Source of the DNA: Streptomyces smyrnaeus
GTDB lineage: Bacteria > Actinomycetota > Actinomycetes > Streptomycetales > Streptomycetaceae
Direction of reading: 5' to 3'
Assembly (NCBI RefSeq): GCF_017676345.1
Contig: NZ_JAFFZM010000001.1
Location: forward strand, 310,001 to 374,000
DNA: 64,000 nucleotides
Position 1 is the first letter of the stretch; each line of letters starts with the position of its first letter. Positions 54,049 to 62,791 of the stretch are shown piece after piece. The position numbers and the translations under genes were made by a program. The notes under the pieces were generated by a model. It did not search any database and was not told where the DNA came from. It was given only the letters and a program-made list of their open reading frames with translations.

Positions 54049-55202
54049 CCAGCACCGAGGCCGTCGAGCCGACGGCGGGCGTGGGCACCGAGGACGAGGC
54101 GGGCGCCGCCGGGGCGGACGTGGGCGCCCGAGCGGACGCCGAAGTCCCTCCCGCGCCGGACCTGTCCGGCTGGAGCTGCCCGGCACCGCTGCGCGGCCGG
54201 GAGCGGATCGTCCTGGGGCACGGCGGGGGCGGCGCGCTCTCCGCCGAGCTGATGGAGCACGTCTTCGCCCCCGCCTACGGCGGTCGGGCACTCTCGACGC
54301 TCGCCGACTCGGCCGCGCTGGAGGTCGACGGCGCCCGGCTGGCGTTCTCCACCGACTCCTTCGTGGTGCGACCGCTGTTCTTCCCCGGCGGCAGCATCGG
54401 CGACCTGGCCGTCAACGGCACCGTCAACGACCTGGCGATGAGCGGGGCGAGGCCCGCCTACCTCTCCTGCGGATTCATCCTGGAGGAGGGCGTGGAGCTC
54501 GACGTCGTGGCGCGGGTCGCCGAGGCGGTGGGAGCGGCGGCCCGCACGGCCGGGGTCGAGATCGCCACCGGGGACACCAAGGTGGTGGAGGCGGGACGCG
54601 GCGACGGCGTCTATCTGAACACCGCCGGGATCGGTGTGATCCCCCACGGCGTCGACATCCGGCCCCGGCGGGCCGCGCCCGGCGATGTCGTCATCGTCAG
54701 CGGAGCGATCGGTGTGCACGGCGTCGCGGTGCTGAGCCGGCGCGAAGGGCTGGAGTTCGAGGCCGCCGTCGAGAGCGACTGCGCGGCCCTCGGCTCCCTG
54801 GTGGCGGACATGCTGGCCGTCACCAGGGACCTGCACGTCCTGCGCGACCCGACGCGCGGCGGTGTCGCCGCCGCGCTCAACGAGATCGCGACGGCCGCCT
54901 CGGTCGGCGTCGTTCTCCAGGAGCGGGCGATCCCGGTACCCGAACAGGTGGCGAGCGCCTGCTCGATGCTGGGGCTCGACCCGATGTACGTGGCGAACGA
55001 GGGCAAGCTGCTGGCCTTCGTACCGCGCACGGAGGCCGACGCCGTGCTCGCCGCGATGCGCGCCCATCCGCTGGGGGCCGAGGCCGCCGTGATCGGCGAG
55101 TGCGTCACCGACCATCCGGGCATGGTCGTCGCCCGTACCGGGCTGGGCGGCACCCGGGTCGTGGACCTGCCGCTGGGTGAACAACTGCCCCGAATCTGCT
55201 GA
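54045..55202 (+). CDS. hypE: HypE dehydratase
   Basis: Starts at TTG 54045, overlapping the hypD stop as TTGA; 385 residues. It has an extra N-terminus of about 45 acidic/Ala-rich residues before the AIRS-type core ([60 protein letters not shown]). The protein ends in PRIC, the conserved C-terminus whose Cys is carbamoylated by HypF and dehydrated to thiocyanate with ATP. A later internal start would remove the unusual N-terminus. Confidence 0.94.
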   Translation: MTSTEAVEPTAGVGTEDEAGAAGADVGARADAEVPPAPDLSGWSCPAPLRGRERIVLGHGGGGALSAELMEHVFAPAYGGRALSTLADSAALEVDGARLAFSTDSFVVRPLFFPGGSIGDLAVNGTVNDLAMSGARPAYLSCGFILEEGVELDVVARVAEAVGAAARTAGVEIATGDTKVVEAGRGDGVYLNTAGIGVIPHGVDIRPRRAAPGDVVIVSGAIGVHGVAVLSRREGLEFEAAVESDCAALGSLVADMLAVTRDLHVLRDPTRGGVAAALNEIATAASVGVVLQERAIPVPEQVASACSMLGLDPMYVANEGKLLAFVPRTEADAVLAAMRAHPLGAEAAVIGECVTDHPGMVVARTGLGGTRVVDLPLGEQLPRIC

Positions 55203-55249
55203 GCCGGCACCGACCGGCCGGCACACCGACGAGCCATCACCAGGAGGTC

Positions 55250-56935
55250 GTGGTGCGGATCCTGCTCATCGCGAGCGCCTTCAACAGTCTGACCCAACGC
55301 GTCCAGGCCGAACTGCGGGACGCCCGCCACACCGTCGCGACCGAGGTGGTCCGCGACGGCGAGGAGGTGCGGCGCGCGGTGGACCGGCACGGCCCGGAGC
55401 TGGTGGTCGCGCCGATGCTGCGGACACCCGTGCCCGCGGACGTGTGGTCGCGGCTCACCTGCCTGATCGTGCACCCCGGCCCACCCGGGGACCGGGGCCC
55501 CTCCTCGCTCGACCGGGCCGTGCACGAGGGCCGCACCCACTGGGGGGTGACGGTGCTGCAGGCCGAGGCGGAGCTGGACGCGGGCGCCGTCTGGGCCTCG
55601 GCGGAGTGCACCCTGCCGGAAGGGACGAGCAAGAGCGACCTGTACCGGGGCGAGGTGGCCGACGCGGCGCTCGAAGCGGTCAGGAACGCCGTGGCCCGGT
55701 TCGCCGCCGGCGGCTACCGGCCCCGCTCCCAGGACGGGCCCGAGCCCTCCGTCAGACCGCGGCTGCGCCAGGCCGAGCGCCGGATCGACTGGCAGACCTT
55801 CCGGACGCTGGACGTACTGCGTACCCTGCGCGCCGCCGACTCGCAGCCGGGGGTGCTGGACGAACTGCTGGGCGAGGAGTGGTTCCTGCACGGCGGGCAC
55901 GCCGAGGACCAGCTGTACGGCACCCCGGGAGAGATCCTCGCCACCCGCGCGGGCGCGATTTGCCGGGCGACGGTCGACGGCGCCGTGTGGATCCCCCAGC
56001 TGCGGCCACGCCGCTCCCCCGACGGCCGCCGGACGTTCAAGCTCCCCGCCACGCTGGCGCTGGGCAGCCGGCTCCCGGACGTCCCGGAACGGCCCGCCCC
56101 GCTCGAACTCGCACCCGAGCGGCTGACCCACACCGAGATCCGGTACCAGGAGCGCAACGGCGTCGGCTTCGTGCGCTTCTCCTTCCCCGGCGGGGCGATG
56201 AGCACGGTGCAGTGCCGGCGGCTGCTGGCCGCCTACCGGTATGCGTGCACCCGGCCGACCCGTGTCGTGGTGCTGGGCGGGGCACGGGACTTCTTCTCCA
56301 ACGGCATCCATCTGGGCGTCATCGAGGCGGCCCGGGACTCGGCGGCCGAGGGCTGGGCCAACATCCAGGCCATCGACGACGTGGTCGAGGCGGTACTGAC
56401 CACCACCGACCGGCTGGTGGTGGCCGCGCTGGGCGGCAACGCGGCAGCGGGCGGCGCGATGCTGGCCGCCGCCGCCGACGAGGTGTGGTGCAGGGCGGGC
56501 GCGGTCCTCAACCCGCACTACCGGCTCATGGGCCTGCCGGGCTCGGAGTTTTGGACGTACACCCTGCCGCGCCGTGTCGGACCGGAGATCACCGAGGCGC
56601 TGATGCGGGACGCCGAGCCGATGAGCGCCGCCACCGCGCGCCGGATCGGGCTGGTCGACCGGGTCCTGCCGACCTCGCCGACGGGCTTCGCGCCACGGGT
56701 CGCCGAGCTGGCGGCGGCGCTGGCCGAGGACCCGGCCACCCACCAGCGGCTCGCGGTGAAGAAGACCAACCGCGCCCGCGACGAGGCCACCGAACCGCTG
56801 GCCGCCTACCGGGACCGGGAGCTGGCCGCGATGCACCGCGTCCTGTTCGACCCGGCGGCCCCGCACCACGCGCTCCGCGCGGCGTTCCTGCGCAAGGAGC
56901 CCGCGCCGACCTGCGGCCCGGCCCTGCGGGGGTAG
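55250..56935 (+). CDS. hypX: HypX/HoxX hydrogenase maturation protein (CO ligand)
   Basis: Encodes 561 residues from GTG 55250 or the adjacent GTG 55253 (AGGAGG site). The N-terminal half is formyltransferase-like (VRILLIASAFNSLTQRVQAE, HPGPPGDRGPSSLDRAVHEG). The C-terminal half is enoyl-CoA hydratase-like (VVVLGGARDFFSNGIHLGVI, GNAAAGGAMLAAAADEVWCR). This two-domain fusion is HypX, which converts a formyl group from formyl-tetrahydrofolate to CO for the active-site iron. It occurs with oxygen-tolerant hydrogenases that mature in air. It ends the hyp operon and is followed by a terminator. Confidence 0.93.
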   Translation: MVRILLIASAFNSLTQRVQAELRDARHTVATEVVRDGEEVRRAVDRHGPELVVAPMLRTPVPADVWSRLTCLIVHPGPPGDRGPSSLDRAVHEGRTHWGVTVLQAEAELDAGAVWASAECTLPEGTSKSDLYRGEVADAALEAVRNAVARFAAGGYRPRSQDGPEPSVRPRLRQAERRIDWQTFRTLDVLRTLRAADSQPGVLDELLGEEWFLHGGHAEDQLYGTPGEILATRAGAICRATVDGAVWIPQLRPRRSPDGRRTFKLPATLALGSRLPDVPERPAPLELAPERLTHTEIRYQERNGVGFVRFSFPGGAMSTVQCRRLLAAYRYACTRPTRVVVLGGARDFFSNGIHLGVIEAARDSAAEGWANIQAIDDVVEAVLTTTDRLVVAALGGNAAAGGAMLAAAADEVWCRAGAVLNPHYRLMGLPGSEFWTYTLPRRVGPEITEALMRDAEPMSAATARRIGLVDRVLPTSPTGFAPRVAELAAALAEDPATHQRLAVKKTNRARDEATEPLAAYRDRELAAMHRVLFDPAAPHHALRAAFLRKEPAPTCGPALRG

Positions 56936-56976
56936 GTCCGCGCGCGGGGGCACGCCGACCACGGTGCCGCCGTGCG

Positions 56977-57014
56977 CACACGAACGCCCCGCCGGGAGGC
57001 GGGGCGTTCGTGTG
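56977..57014. terminator. 17-bp terminator hairpin after hypX
   Basis: CACACGAACGCCCCGCC and GGCGGGGCGTTCGTGTG pair perfectly around GGGA. It stands 41 nt after the hypX stop and before the convergent chaplin gene, so it can terminate from both sides. Confidence 0.85.
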
Positions 57015-57089
57015 GCAACGAGATGAATCCGCGCCCGGAGGCGGGCGGCGGGTCGCGGCCCGCCTCCGGGCGCAGCGGTGGAAGCCGTG

Positions 57090-57326
57090 TCAGTCGGCGA
57101 CGCAGGCGTTGCCGAACGCGGGGTTGACGAGCCCGACGATGTTGATGGTGTTGCCGCACAGCTGGACCGGTACGTGCAGCGGGACCTGTACGACATTGCC
57201 GGAGATCGCCCCCGGCGAGTGCGACGCGCCGCCCTGGGCCCCCGAGTCGGCGGCCGCTGCCGTGGCCCCGCCGAGAACGGCGGTGGCGGCAAGACCAGAG
57301 GCGGCAACCGCGGTACGGATGCGCAT
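57090..57326 (-). CDS. Short chaplin
   Basis: Encodes 78 residues from the ATG at 57326 (GGGAGG site). A signal peptide ends GGATAAAA. The mature chaplin domain reads GAISGNVVQVPLHVPVQLCG then NTINIVGLVNPAFGNACVAD, with the two conserved cysteines and the GN-rich amyloid-forming pattern of ChpE-ChpH. Short chaplins assemble on aerial hyphae and spores and lower surface tension. It has no C-terminal sorting signal. It is convergent with the hyp operon and divergent from the small secreted protein at 57734. Confidence 0.93.
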   Translation of the reverse strand: MRIRTAVAASGLAATAVLGGATAAAADSGAQGGASHSPGAISGNVVQVPLHVPVQLCGNTINIVGLVNPAFGNACVAD

Positions 57327-57733
57327 GATGATCCTCCCTTGTTCTATGTGCCAGACCCGCACAAGAGTGCACCTGCCCATGAACCGGGCATTCCGTCGCC
57401 ACGCCCAACTCCGGGGCCGCCCACCCGATCGGGCGAGCCGCGGGCCAACGCCGCACCACCGCACCGCCCGTGAACGAGGCGTCGGCGCAGCCACCGGGCA
57501 CCCGGCACCGGCATCGGTGGTCCGGCGGAGAGGACAGCGACGGGAGCGGCACCCGGGCCCGGGCGTCGGCCGCCGGGCCCCGGCCGACCGTTGGGCGGCG
57601 GCGCGGAAGTGGCGAGGCGCGTCTGAGCCATTCGGGTCCGTTATGCCGTGTCCTTCATATATTGCTCTGTGATGCCCGGCCGGGTGGTGACGATGGAGCG
57701 GTCCTCGTTCTTCGGACCTTCACGGAGGTTTTC
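57327..57733. other. Divergent promoter region between chaplin and small secreted protein
   Basis: The 407-nt gap shows no credible gene. A clearly AT-rich stretch, CTTCATATATTGCTC (57653-57667), lies about 70 nt before the start at 57734 and is the best promoter candidate. The chaplin side has no recognisable motif beyond its ribosome-binding site. Confidence 0.5.
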
Positions 57734-57937
57734 ATGCGCACCCTCACGCGCTCCCTTGCCATCGGCCTGGTGACGCTCGGTCTGGCCGCGGCCGGCACGG
57801 CCTCGGCGGTGGCCGGCGGCCACGGCAAGGTACACAAGGAGATCCACAACAAGAAGGTCGTCGTCAAGATCTCGGACGACGACAACATCATCAACGACTC
57901 CGCCTTCTTCATGTTCGGCGGCATGCAGAACGGCTGA
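57734..57937 (+). CDS. Tiny secreted protein, unknown function
   Basis: Encodes 67 residues from the ATG at 57734 (GGAGG site). A signal peptide covers about residues 1-26 (LAIGLVTLGLAAAGTASAVA). The mature 40 residues read as a basic half (GGHGKVHKEIHNKKVVVKIS) and an acidic-then-aromatic half (DDDNIINDSAFFMFGGMQNG). No cysteine is present. I do not recognise a family. Context beside a chaplin suggests a cell-surface or hyphal coat role, but this is inference. Confidence 0.7.
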   Translation: MRTLTRSLAIGLVTLGLAAAGTASAVAGGHGKVHKEIHNKKVVVKISDDDNIINDSAFFMFGGMQNG

Positions 57938-57979
57938 CGGCCGCAGGCCGGCCCAGGCCGGCCGACCGCACCCGTGACG

Positions 57980-58034
57980 GGCGTGGAGAGGCTCACTCCG
58001 AACCTCCAAGGACGAGCCTCTCCACGCCGTTTTT
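57980..58034 (+). terminator. 15-bp terminator with U-tract
   Basis: GGCGTGGAGAGGCTC (57980-57994) and GAGCCTCTCCACGCC (58014-58028) are perfect complements, followed by GTTTTT. It stands 42 nt after the small secreted gene and before the convergent rpsN, the classic intrinsic terminator of this window. Confidence 0.93.
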
Positions 58035-58079
58035 CACGCCTTCGAAGCCGCCGCTCCCCGCTCCTCGCTCAGCAGGACG

Positions 58080-58385
58080 TCACCAGGAGGACTTGGTGAC
58101 TCCCGGCAGATGACCGGCGTGCGCCTGTTCGCGGAAGCGGACGCGGGAGAGCCCGAAAGTACGCAGATGGCCGCGGGGGCGGCCGTCCACACTGTCCCGG
58201 TTGCGCACCCTCGTGGGGCTGGCGTCGCGCGGCTGACGCCGCAACTCCGCCAGCGCCGCGCGCCGTTCGGCGTCCGTCGACGAGGGAGCGCGCAGAATCT
58301 CCTTGAGCTCGGCACGGCGGGCCGCGTAGCGCGCCACCGTCGCCCGGCGCTGCTCATTCTTCGCGATCTTGCTCTTCTTCGCCAT
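58080..58385 (-). CDS. rpsN: Ribosomal protein S14, zinc-free paralogue
   Basis: Encodes 101 residues. It starts [14 protein letters not shown] and has the conserved [20 protein letters not shown] and [20 protein letters not shown]. The CxxC pairs of the zinc form are absent and the protein is the longer cysteine-free type. It replaces the zinc-binding S14 under zinc limitation. Its start overlaps the rpmB stop as TGATG, so the two are translationally coupled. Confidence 0.95.
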   Translation of the reverse strand: MAKKSKIAKNEQRRATVARYAARRAELKEILRAPSSTDAERRAALAELRRQPRDASPTRVRNRDSVDGRPRGHLRTFGLSRVRFREQAHAGHLPGVTKSSW

Positions 58386-58621
58386 CAGACCCTCCCGCCC
58401 CGCGAGCGGATCCGGGCCACGGCCCGCTCGACGCCGATCGCGTCCACGGTCTTGATGCCCTTGGTGCTCAACCTCAGCCGCACGTAGCGGCCTTCGCTCG
58501 GCAGCCAGTAGCGCTTGCGCTGCACATTGGGGTCGAAGCGGCGGGACGTGCGCCGGTGGGAGTGGGAGACGGTCTTGCCGAAGCGCGGTTGCGCCCCGGT
58601 GAGCTGGCAGTGGGCCGACAC
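58385..58621 (-). CDS. rpmB: Ribosomal protein L28, zinc-free paralogue
   Basis: Encodes 78 residues from GTG 58621. The sequence [20 protein letters not shown] then [20 protein letters not shown] is typical of L28, with only one of the four zinc-binding cysteines, so it belongs to the non-zinc type. It starts 30 nt from the Zur-box palindrome, and divergent rpmG is on the other side. Confidence 0.95.
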   Translation of the reverse strand: MSAHCQLTGAQPRFGKTVSHSHRRTSRRFDPNVQRKRYWLPSEGRYVRLRLSTKGIKTVDAIGVERAVARIRSRGGRV

Positions 58622-58651
58622 GGGTGTTACCTACCTCTCGTGGGACTCAAT

Positions 58652-58666
58652 TGGAAATGATTTCCA
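58652..58666. promoter_or_regulatory. Zur box
   Basis: TGGAAAT-G-ATTTCCA is a perfect 7-1-7 palindrome close to the Streptomyces Zur consensus (near TGAAAATGATTTTCA). It lies between the divergent rpmB and rpmG genes, 21 nt before the rpmG start and 31 nt before the rpmB start. Zinc-loaded Zur should repress both directions. Confidence 0.92.
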
Positions 58667-58686
58667 TTAGCAATATAGTGGCTGCC

Positions 58687-58851
58687 ATGGCTCGCAACGA
58701 ACTACGCCCCCTCGTCAAGCTCCGCTCCACCGCGGGCACCGGCTACACCTACGTGACCCGCAAGAACCGGCGGAACGACCCCGACCGGCTGACCCTGCGC
58801 AAGTACGACCCGCGCGCCCGCCGCCACGTCGACTTCCGCGAAGAGCGCTGA
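58687..58851 (+). CDS. rpmG: Ribosomal protein L33, zinc-free paralogue
   Basis: Encodes 54 residues from the ATG at 58687: [20 protein letters not shown] then [20 protein letters not shown], ending VDFREER. The cysteines of the zinc-ribbon form are absent. It is the first gene of the rightward zinc-starvation operon, right after the Zur box, and is followed by L31. Confidence 0.95.
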   Translation: MARNELRPLVKLRSTAGTGYTYVTRKNRRNDPDRLTLRKYDPRARRHVDFREER

Positions 58852-58906
58852 GACAGCCCGGCAGACGCTGAGACAGCCCCAGAGACCCGAGGGAGAGGCA
58901 CCCGAG

Positions 58907-59227
58907 ATGAAGCCTGGAACCCACCCCGCGTACGGCCCGGTGGTCTTCCGCGACAAGAGCGCCGACTACGCCTTCCTGACCCGCTCGACGCTCACCAGCG
59001 AGCGGACCGTCCAGTGGGAGGACGGCAACACCTACCCCGTCGTCGACGTGGAGATCTCCTCGCGCAGCCACCCCTTCTACACCGGCACCGCCCGCGTCGT
59101 GGACAGCGCCGGACGCGTCGAGCGGTTCGAGCGCCGCTACGGCCGCTCCGGCACCGAGCGCCGCGCCGGGCGGGACGGAGACGCCGGACGGGACGGACGC
59201 GACGGGCGGGACGGAGCGGAACGATGA
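58907..59227 (+). CDS. rpmE2: Ribosomal protein L31 type B, zinc-free
   Basis: Encodes 106 residues: [20 protein letters not shown], then [20 protein letters not shown] and [11 protein letters not shown]. No CxxC is present. The final 25 residues are a charged Arg/Gly/Asp repeat tail ([12 protein letters not shown]). It replaces zinc-binding L31 under zinc limitation. The stop overlaps the CobW-like gene start as ATGA. A second type B L31 with a different, longer tail is at 3585. Confidence 0.94.
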   Translation: MKPGTHPAYGPVVFRDKSADYAFLTRSTLTSERTVQWEDGNTYPVVDVEISSRSHPFYTGTARVVDSAGRVERFERRYGRSGTERRAGRDGDAGRDGRDGRDGAER

Positions 59228-60381
59228 CGCCCGAAAAGGAGCGCCCCCAGCTGCCCGTCGTCCTCGTCGCGGGCATGCACGCCGACGCGCGCCGCCGCGC
59301 CGTCGACCGGCTCCTGGCCGACGTGCCCGGCAGCGTGGCACTCCACCACGACCTGGGATCCGCTGCCGACGGTACCGTGACACGTACCGTGCGCGACGCC
59401 ACGGGCGAGGTCTCGCGCGGTGCGGCGCCCCTGGTCAACGACTGCGCCTGCTGCGCGCTGCGCGAGGACCTGATGCCGGAGCTGCTCCGGCTGGCCGGGA
59501 GCGCGCGGCTCGCCGTCGTCGAACTGTGGGATTCCGTCGAGCCCATGGCGATGGCCGAGGCCGTCGCCGCGCACGGCGGGCACACGGTCGGACCGACCAA
59601 TGTGATCACCGCGGTCGACCCGGCGCTGGTGCTGCCCTGCCTGGCCAACGGTGACGACCTCACAGAGGCCGGACTCGCCGCGGCCGCCACCGACCAGCGC
59701 ACCGTCGCGGACACCCTGGCCCGGCAACTGGAGTACGCGCCCGTGCTCGCCCTCGTCGACGAGGACGAGGCCGACGACGAGGACCGGGCACTGCTCACCC
59801 AACTCCACCCCACGGCACGGCAGGTGCCGCTCGACTCGCCGGAGCTGGCCCAGCTCGCCTTCGCGGGCTTCGACGTCGAGACCGCCGCGGCGGCCCAGCA
59901 CCCCTCGTGCGCGCTGCTGCCCCAAGAGGCCGACGAGGCGGGCGTGGCCACCCTCGTCTGGCGCGGCCACCGGCCCTTCCACCCGGGCCGGCTCTACCAG
60001 GCCCTGGAGGACCTGACCTGCGCGGCGGCGCGCAGCCGCGGCAGATTCTGGCTCGCCGACCGGCCCGACACCCTGCTGGGCTGGGACGCCGCCGGAGGCG
60101 CCCTGAGCGTGGAGACCGCGGGGCCGTGGCTGGCCTCCCTCCCGGACGCCGCCTGGGATCTGGTGCCGCCCATGCGCCGGGCCGCCGCCTCCCTGGACTG
60201 GCACCCCCGGCACGGCGACCGCTGCCAGCACCTGGTCTTCATCTCGCCCGGCCTCGACCGCGAGGGACTCACCCAGTTGCTGGAGAGCTGTCTGCTCACC
60301 GACGCGGAGTACGCCGCCGGACGCGAGGCCTGGAAGCGCTTCCCGGCCGCCTTCGACGACCTCCTCTCCCCCGTCTCCTGA
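59224..60381 (+). CDS. CobW/COG0523-like protein with degenerate G domain
   Basis: Encodes 385 residues. The family CxCC metal motif is intact (NDCACC, Cys74/76/77), as is the CobW C-terminal domain ([38 protein letters not shown]). However, the P-loop normally found near residue 15 as GxxGxGKT reads [17 protein letters not shown], and no NKxD motif is seen. GTP binding by the usual means therefore seems lost. The family includes zinc chaperones such as ZNG1-type proteins. Its place in the Zur-controlled operon between L31 and S18 supports a zinc role. Confidence 0.87.
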   Translation: MTPEKERPQLPVVLVAGMHADARRRAVDRLLADVPGSVALHHDLGSAADGTVTRTVRDATGEVSRGAAPLVNDCACCALREDLMPELLRLAGSARLAVVELWDSVEPMAMAEAVAAHGGHTVGPTNVITAVDPALVLPCLANGDDLTEAGLAAAATDQRTVADTLARQLEYAPVLALVDEDEADDEDRALLTQLHPTARQVPLDSPELAQLAFAGFDVETAAAAQHPSCALLPQEADEAGVATLVWRGHRPFHPGRLYQALEDLTCAAARSRGRFWLADRPDTLLGWDAAGGALSVETAGPWLASLPDAAWDLVPPMRRAAASLDWHPRHGDRCQHLVFISPGLDREGLTQLLESCLLTDAEYAAGREAWKRFPAAFDDLLSPVS

Positions 60382-60405
60382 CACCCACCACACCAAGGAG
60401 CACCC

Positions 60406-60642
60406 ATGCCCCGCCGCAACTCCGACCGCAAACAGCAGCGCCCCCGTCCCAACCCGCTGGACGTGGCAGGCGTCACCTACATCGACTACAAGGACACCGA
60501 TCTGCTGCGCAAGTTCATCTCCGACCGCGGCAAGATCCGCAGCCGCCGCGTCACCCGCGTCACCTCCCAGCAGCAGCGCCAACTCGCCACCGCCATCAAG
60601 AACGCCCGCGAGATGGCCCTCCTCCCCTACGCGAGCCGCTGA
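60406..60642 (+). CDS. rpsR: Ribosomal protein S18, zinc-free paralogue
   Basis: Encodes 78 residues: [20 protein letters not shown] then [20 protein letters not shown], ending [11 protein letters not shown]. Canonical S18 features are present without metal-binding cysteines. It lies 24 nt after the CobW-like gene and is the last gene of the zinc-starvation operon. Confidence 0.95.
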   Translation: MPRRNSDRKQQRPRPNPLDVAGVTYIDYKDTDLLRKFISDRGKIRSRRVTRVTSQQQRQLATAIKNAREMALLPYASR

Positions 60643-60717
60643 CCGACACCTCCACCGCCCTACGCTGCCGCTGTGCTCCCTCCGCCGCCGGCTGGGGGGC
60701 CGACCCGCGCGGACCAC

Positions 60718-60731
60718 CGGGCAGTTGCCCG
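60718..60731. terminator. Weak hairpin after rpsR
   Basis: CGGGCA-GT-TGCCCG, or a four-pair stem with a six-base loop, lies 75 nt after rpsR, between convergent genes. Stability is low. Confidence 0.3.
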
Positions 60732-60772
60732 CCGGTTCCTGTGGTCGAGGCCGTCGGGCGGGCGGGGGCGTG

Positions 60773-62584
60773 TCAGGGGGCGGCCGTCGGGTGGTGTTCG
60801 GTGGCGGCTGTCAGGTCGGTTTCGATGCGGCCGGCCGTGGCGCGGAGTTCGGGGAGCACCGTGTGGCGGAGGTCCTCCCGGGTGCGGTGGGCGGCGTGGG
60901 CGGCGACGTTGAGGGCGGCGACCACGCGGCCGGCGCGGTCGCGCAGCGGTACGGCGACGGAGCGCAGTCCGTCCTCCAGCTCCTGGTCGACCAGGGCGTA
61001 CCCGTCACGCCGTACGGCGTCCACGGCGGCGGTCAACTCGGGCAGGCCGGTGAGGGTGCGGCGGGTCAGCGGGGCCGGGGCGGAGTGCGCCAGCCGGTCC
61101 GCGGCCCGGGCCGGCGGCAGGCCCGCCAGCAGGACACGGCCCATCGCGGCGGCGTACGCGGGCAGCCGGGTGCCCACCCCGAGGTCCACGCCCATGACGC
61201 GGGTGGCGGCGACCCGGGCCACATAGCGGATGTCCGTGCCGTCGAGCACGGCGATCGAGGCGGAGTCGTGCACTCGGCGTACCAGGTCGGCCAGGTGCGG
61301 GGTCGCCAGCCGTTCGAAGGTGAGCCCCGCCTGTGCGGCATGCCCCAGCTCCAGCACGCGCGGCAGCGGTATGAAGCGGCTCTCCTCGCTCCCCGTACCG
61401 ACGTAGCCCAGATCCCGCAGCGCGTGCAGCAGGCGCCGCGCGGTCGCCCGCGACAATCCGGTGGCCGCCGCGACCTGGGAGAGCGTCATGCCGCCGGGCA
61501 CGCGCAGTGCGGCCAGGACGGCGAGGCCCCGGGCCAGCGACTGGAGGAAGTCCGGGCCCAGTTCGTCCTTGGCGGCACGCAGCGCCGCGGCGTCGGTGAG
61601 GGGCTGCGCGGCAGTCGCGGGTGACGGCGGCGTCGGCGGTGGCGGCCCCTGCGCGGCGGGCGGTGCGGCGGGGGCGGCCAACCGTTCGCTCATGGCCGCG
61701 GCGCAGGCCCGCAGCCGGGGGAGGGCGTGCGCGGTGAGGCTGTCGGCCGTATGGCGGCTGGTGTGGCTGACGACGCTCACGGCACAGACCACCGTGCCGT
61801 GCGGTCCGTGAACGGGCAGCGCGACGGCCACCAGCCCCGGCTCGACGAGTTGGTCGTCCACGGCCACCCCGGTCCGGCGTGCATCGGCGACGCGCGCTGC
61901 GAAGTCGGCCTCGGTCCCAGGGTTGGGCGCGGTGCGGCGGGCGCGGTGCGGCCGGGCGGGCGGAAGGGCGAGGAATCCGGTGGCGTGCGGGTCGACTTCG
62001 AGGCGACGGCGCCAGCGCTCCCACGCCTCCTCGTCCCAGTCGGCGGCGAACAGGGCGCCGGGGGCGCAGCGCTCGGCGGGCAGCAGATCCCCGATGTGGA
62101 AGGTGACGGCCATCGCCCGGCGTCTGGGGCACTGGACGACGAAGCGGGCACCGTCCCGGTCGGGTACGGCGACCGAGACCGACTCGTCCAGTTCGTCGGC
62201 GAGTCGGTGGGCCGGCTCTCCCAGCGCCTCGGTCAGCCCGCTCGCCGTCAGACAGGCGTTGCCGAACTCCAGTGTGCGCGGGGCCAGCTGGAGGTCCTGT
62301 GCCTCCGCGCGCAGATGGCCGAGGTGGGTGAGGGTCGCGGCGATCCGGTCCAGTGTCGCGCGGGCCGTACCGCAGGTGCGGGCCAGTTCGGCGCGGCTGA
62401 GCCGTCCGCCGGGCTGCTCCGCCAGTACCCGGATCACCGCCAGTCCTCGTTCCAGCGTCGCCACGGACTGGCCACCTCGTGCGGGCTGCGCGCCGTCTGC
62501 GTGCCCGCGTCGTCCGGTACCGGGTTCCGCCACCGCGGCGCTCCGGGTGCGCTGTTGGTGCGGGGGCGGAGGGGTGGGGGGCAT
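60773..62584 (-). CDS. Double-length IclR-family regulator (PcaR-like)
   Basis: Encodes 603 residues from the ATG at 62584. Two complete IclR units are fused. The first has a winged HTH at about residues 45-100 (LSRAELARTCGTARATLDRI) and an effector domain. A Pro/Ala linker (PAAPPAAQGPPPPTPPSPAT) separates it from the second, with HTH (GGMTLSQVAAATGLSRATAR) and effector domain (DGTDIRYVARVAATRVMGVD). Single IclR proteins are about 250 residues, so this is a tandem fusion. It is divergent from the CoA-transferase genes and probably controls them; palindromes lie between. Confidence 0.9.
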   Translation of the reverse strand: MPPTPPPPHQQRTRSAAVAEPGTGRRGHADGAQPARGGQSVATLERGLAVIRVLAEQPGGRLSRAELARTCGTARATLDRIAATLTHLGHLRAEAQDLQLAPRTLEFGNACLTASGLTEALGEPAHRLADELDESVSVAVPDRDGARFVVQCPRRRAMAVTFHIGDLLPAERCAPGALFAADWDEEAWERWRRRLEVDPHATGFLALPPARPHRARRTAPNPGTEADFAARVADARRTGVAVDDQLVEPGLVAVALPVHGPHGTVVCAVSVVSHTSRHTADSLTAHALPRLRACAAAMSERLAAPAAPPAAQGPPPPTPPSPATAAQPLTDAAALRAAKDELGPDFLQSLARGLAVLAALRVPGGMTLSQVAAATGLSRATARRLLHALRDLGYVGTGSEESRFIPLPRVLELGHAAQAGLTFERLATPHLADLVRRVHDSASIAVLDGTDIRYVARVAATRVMGVDLGVGTRLPAYAAAMGRVLLAGLPPARAADRLAHSAPAPLTRRTLTGLPELTAAVDAVRRDGYALVDQELEDGLRSVAVPLRDRAGRVVAALNVAAHAAHRTREDLRHTVLPELRATAGRIETDLTAATEHHPTAAP

Positions 62585-62647
62585 GGGAGCTCCGGGTGGG
62601 TGCGGGGCGGGTGCGGCGGGGTGTCGGGCGGTTTCCTCGGCGGCGTC

Positions 62648-62680
62648 GCTGCGGCTGCGGCTGCGGCTGCGGCTGCGGCT
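62648..62680. repeat. GCTGCG hexanucleotide tandem repeat
   Basis: Five and a half uninterrupted GCTGCG units lie in the region between the IclR regulator and the CoA-transferase genes, about 64 nt before the called IclR start. Slippage could change the leader length, or the N-terminus if an upstream start is used. Confidence 0.8.
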
Positions 62681-62744
62681 GACGCACGGTATCGGGCATT
62701 GACAAGGGTGGTCGGCGGGACGAGACTCACCGGGCGCTCGGGAA

Positions 62745-62768
62745 TGAACCATAGTTCACTCTGCGAAC
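62745..62768. promoter_or_regulatory. Overlapping palindromes upstream of CoA-transferase genes
   Basis: TGAAC-CATA-GTTCA (62745-62758) overlaps GTTCAC-TCT-GCGAAC (62754-62768). Both lie 24-47 nt before the subunit A start. The GTTC/GAAC arms are typical of IclR-type operators, so this is the likely target of the divergent double IclR protein. Confidence 0.7.
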
Positions 62769-62791
62769 ACCGAGGGAGGGGCCGGAACCGC

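Noticed and set aside
57734..57937. Rodlin or second chaplin
   Set aside because: It is too short for a rodlin and has neither the chaplin cysteines nor the GN-rich core.
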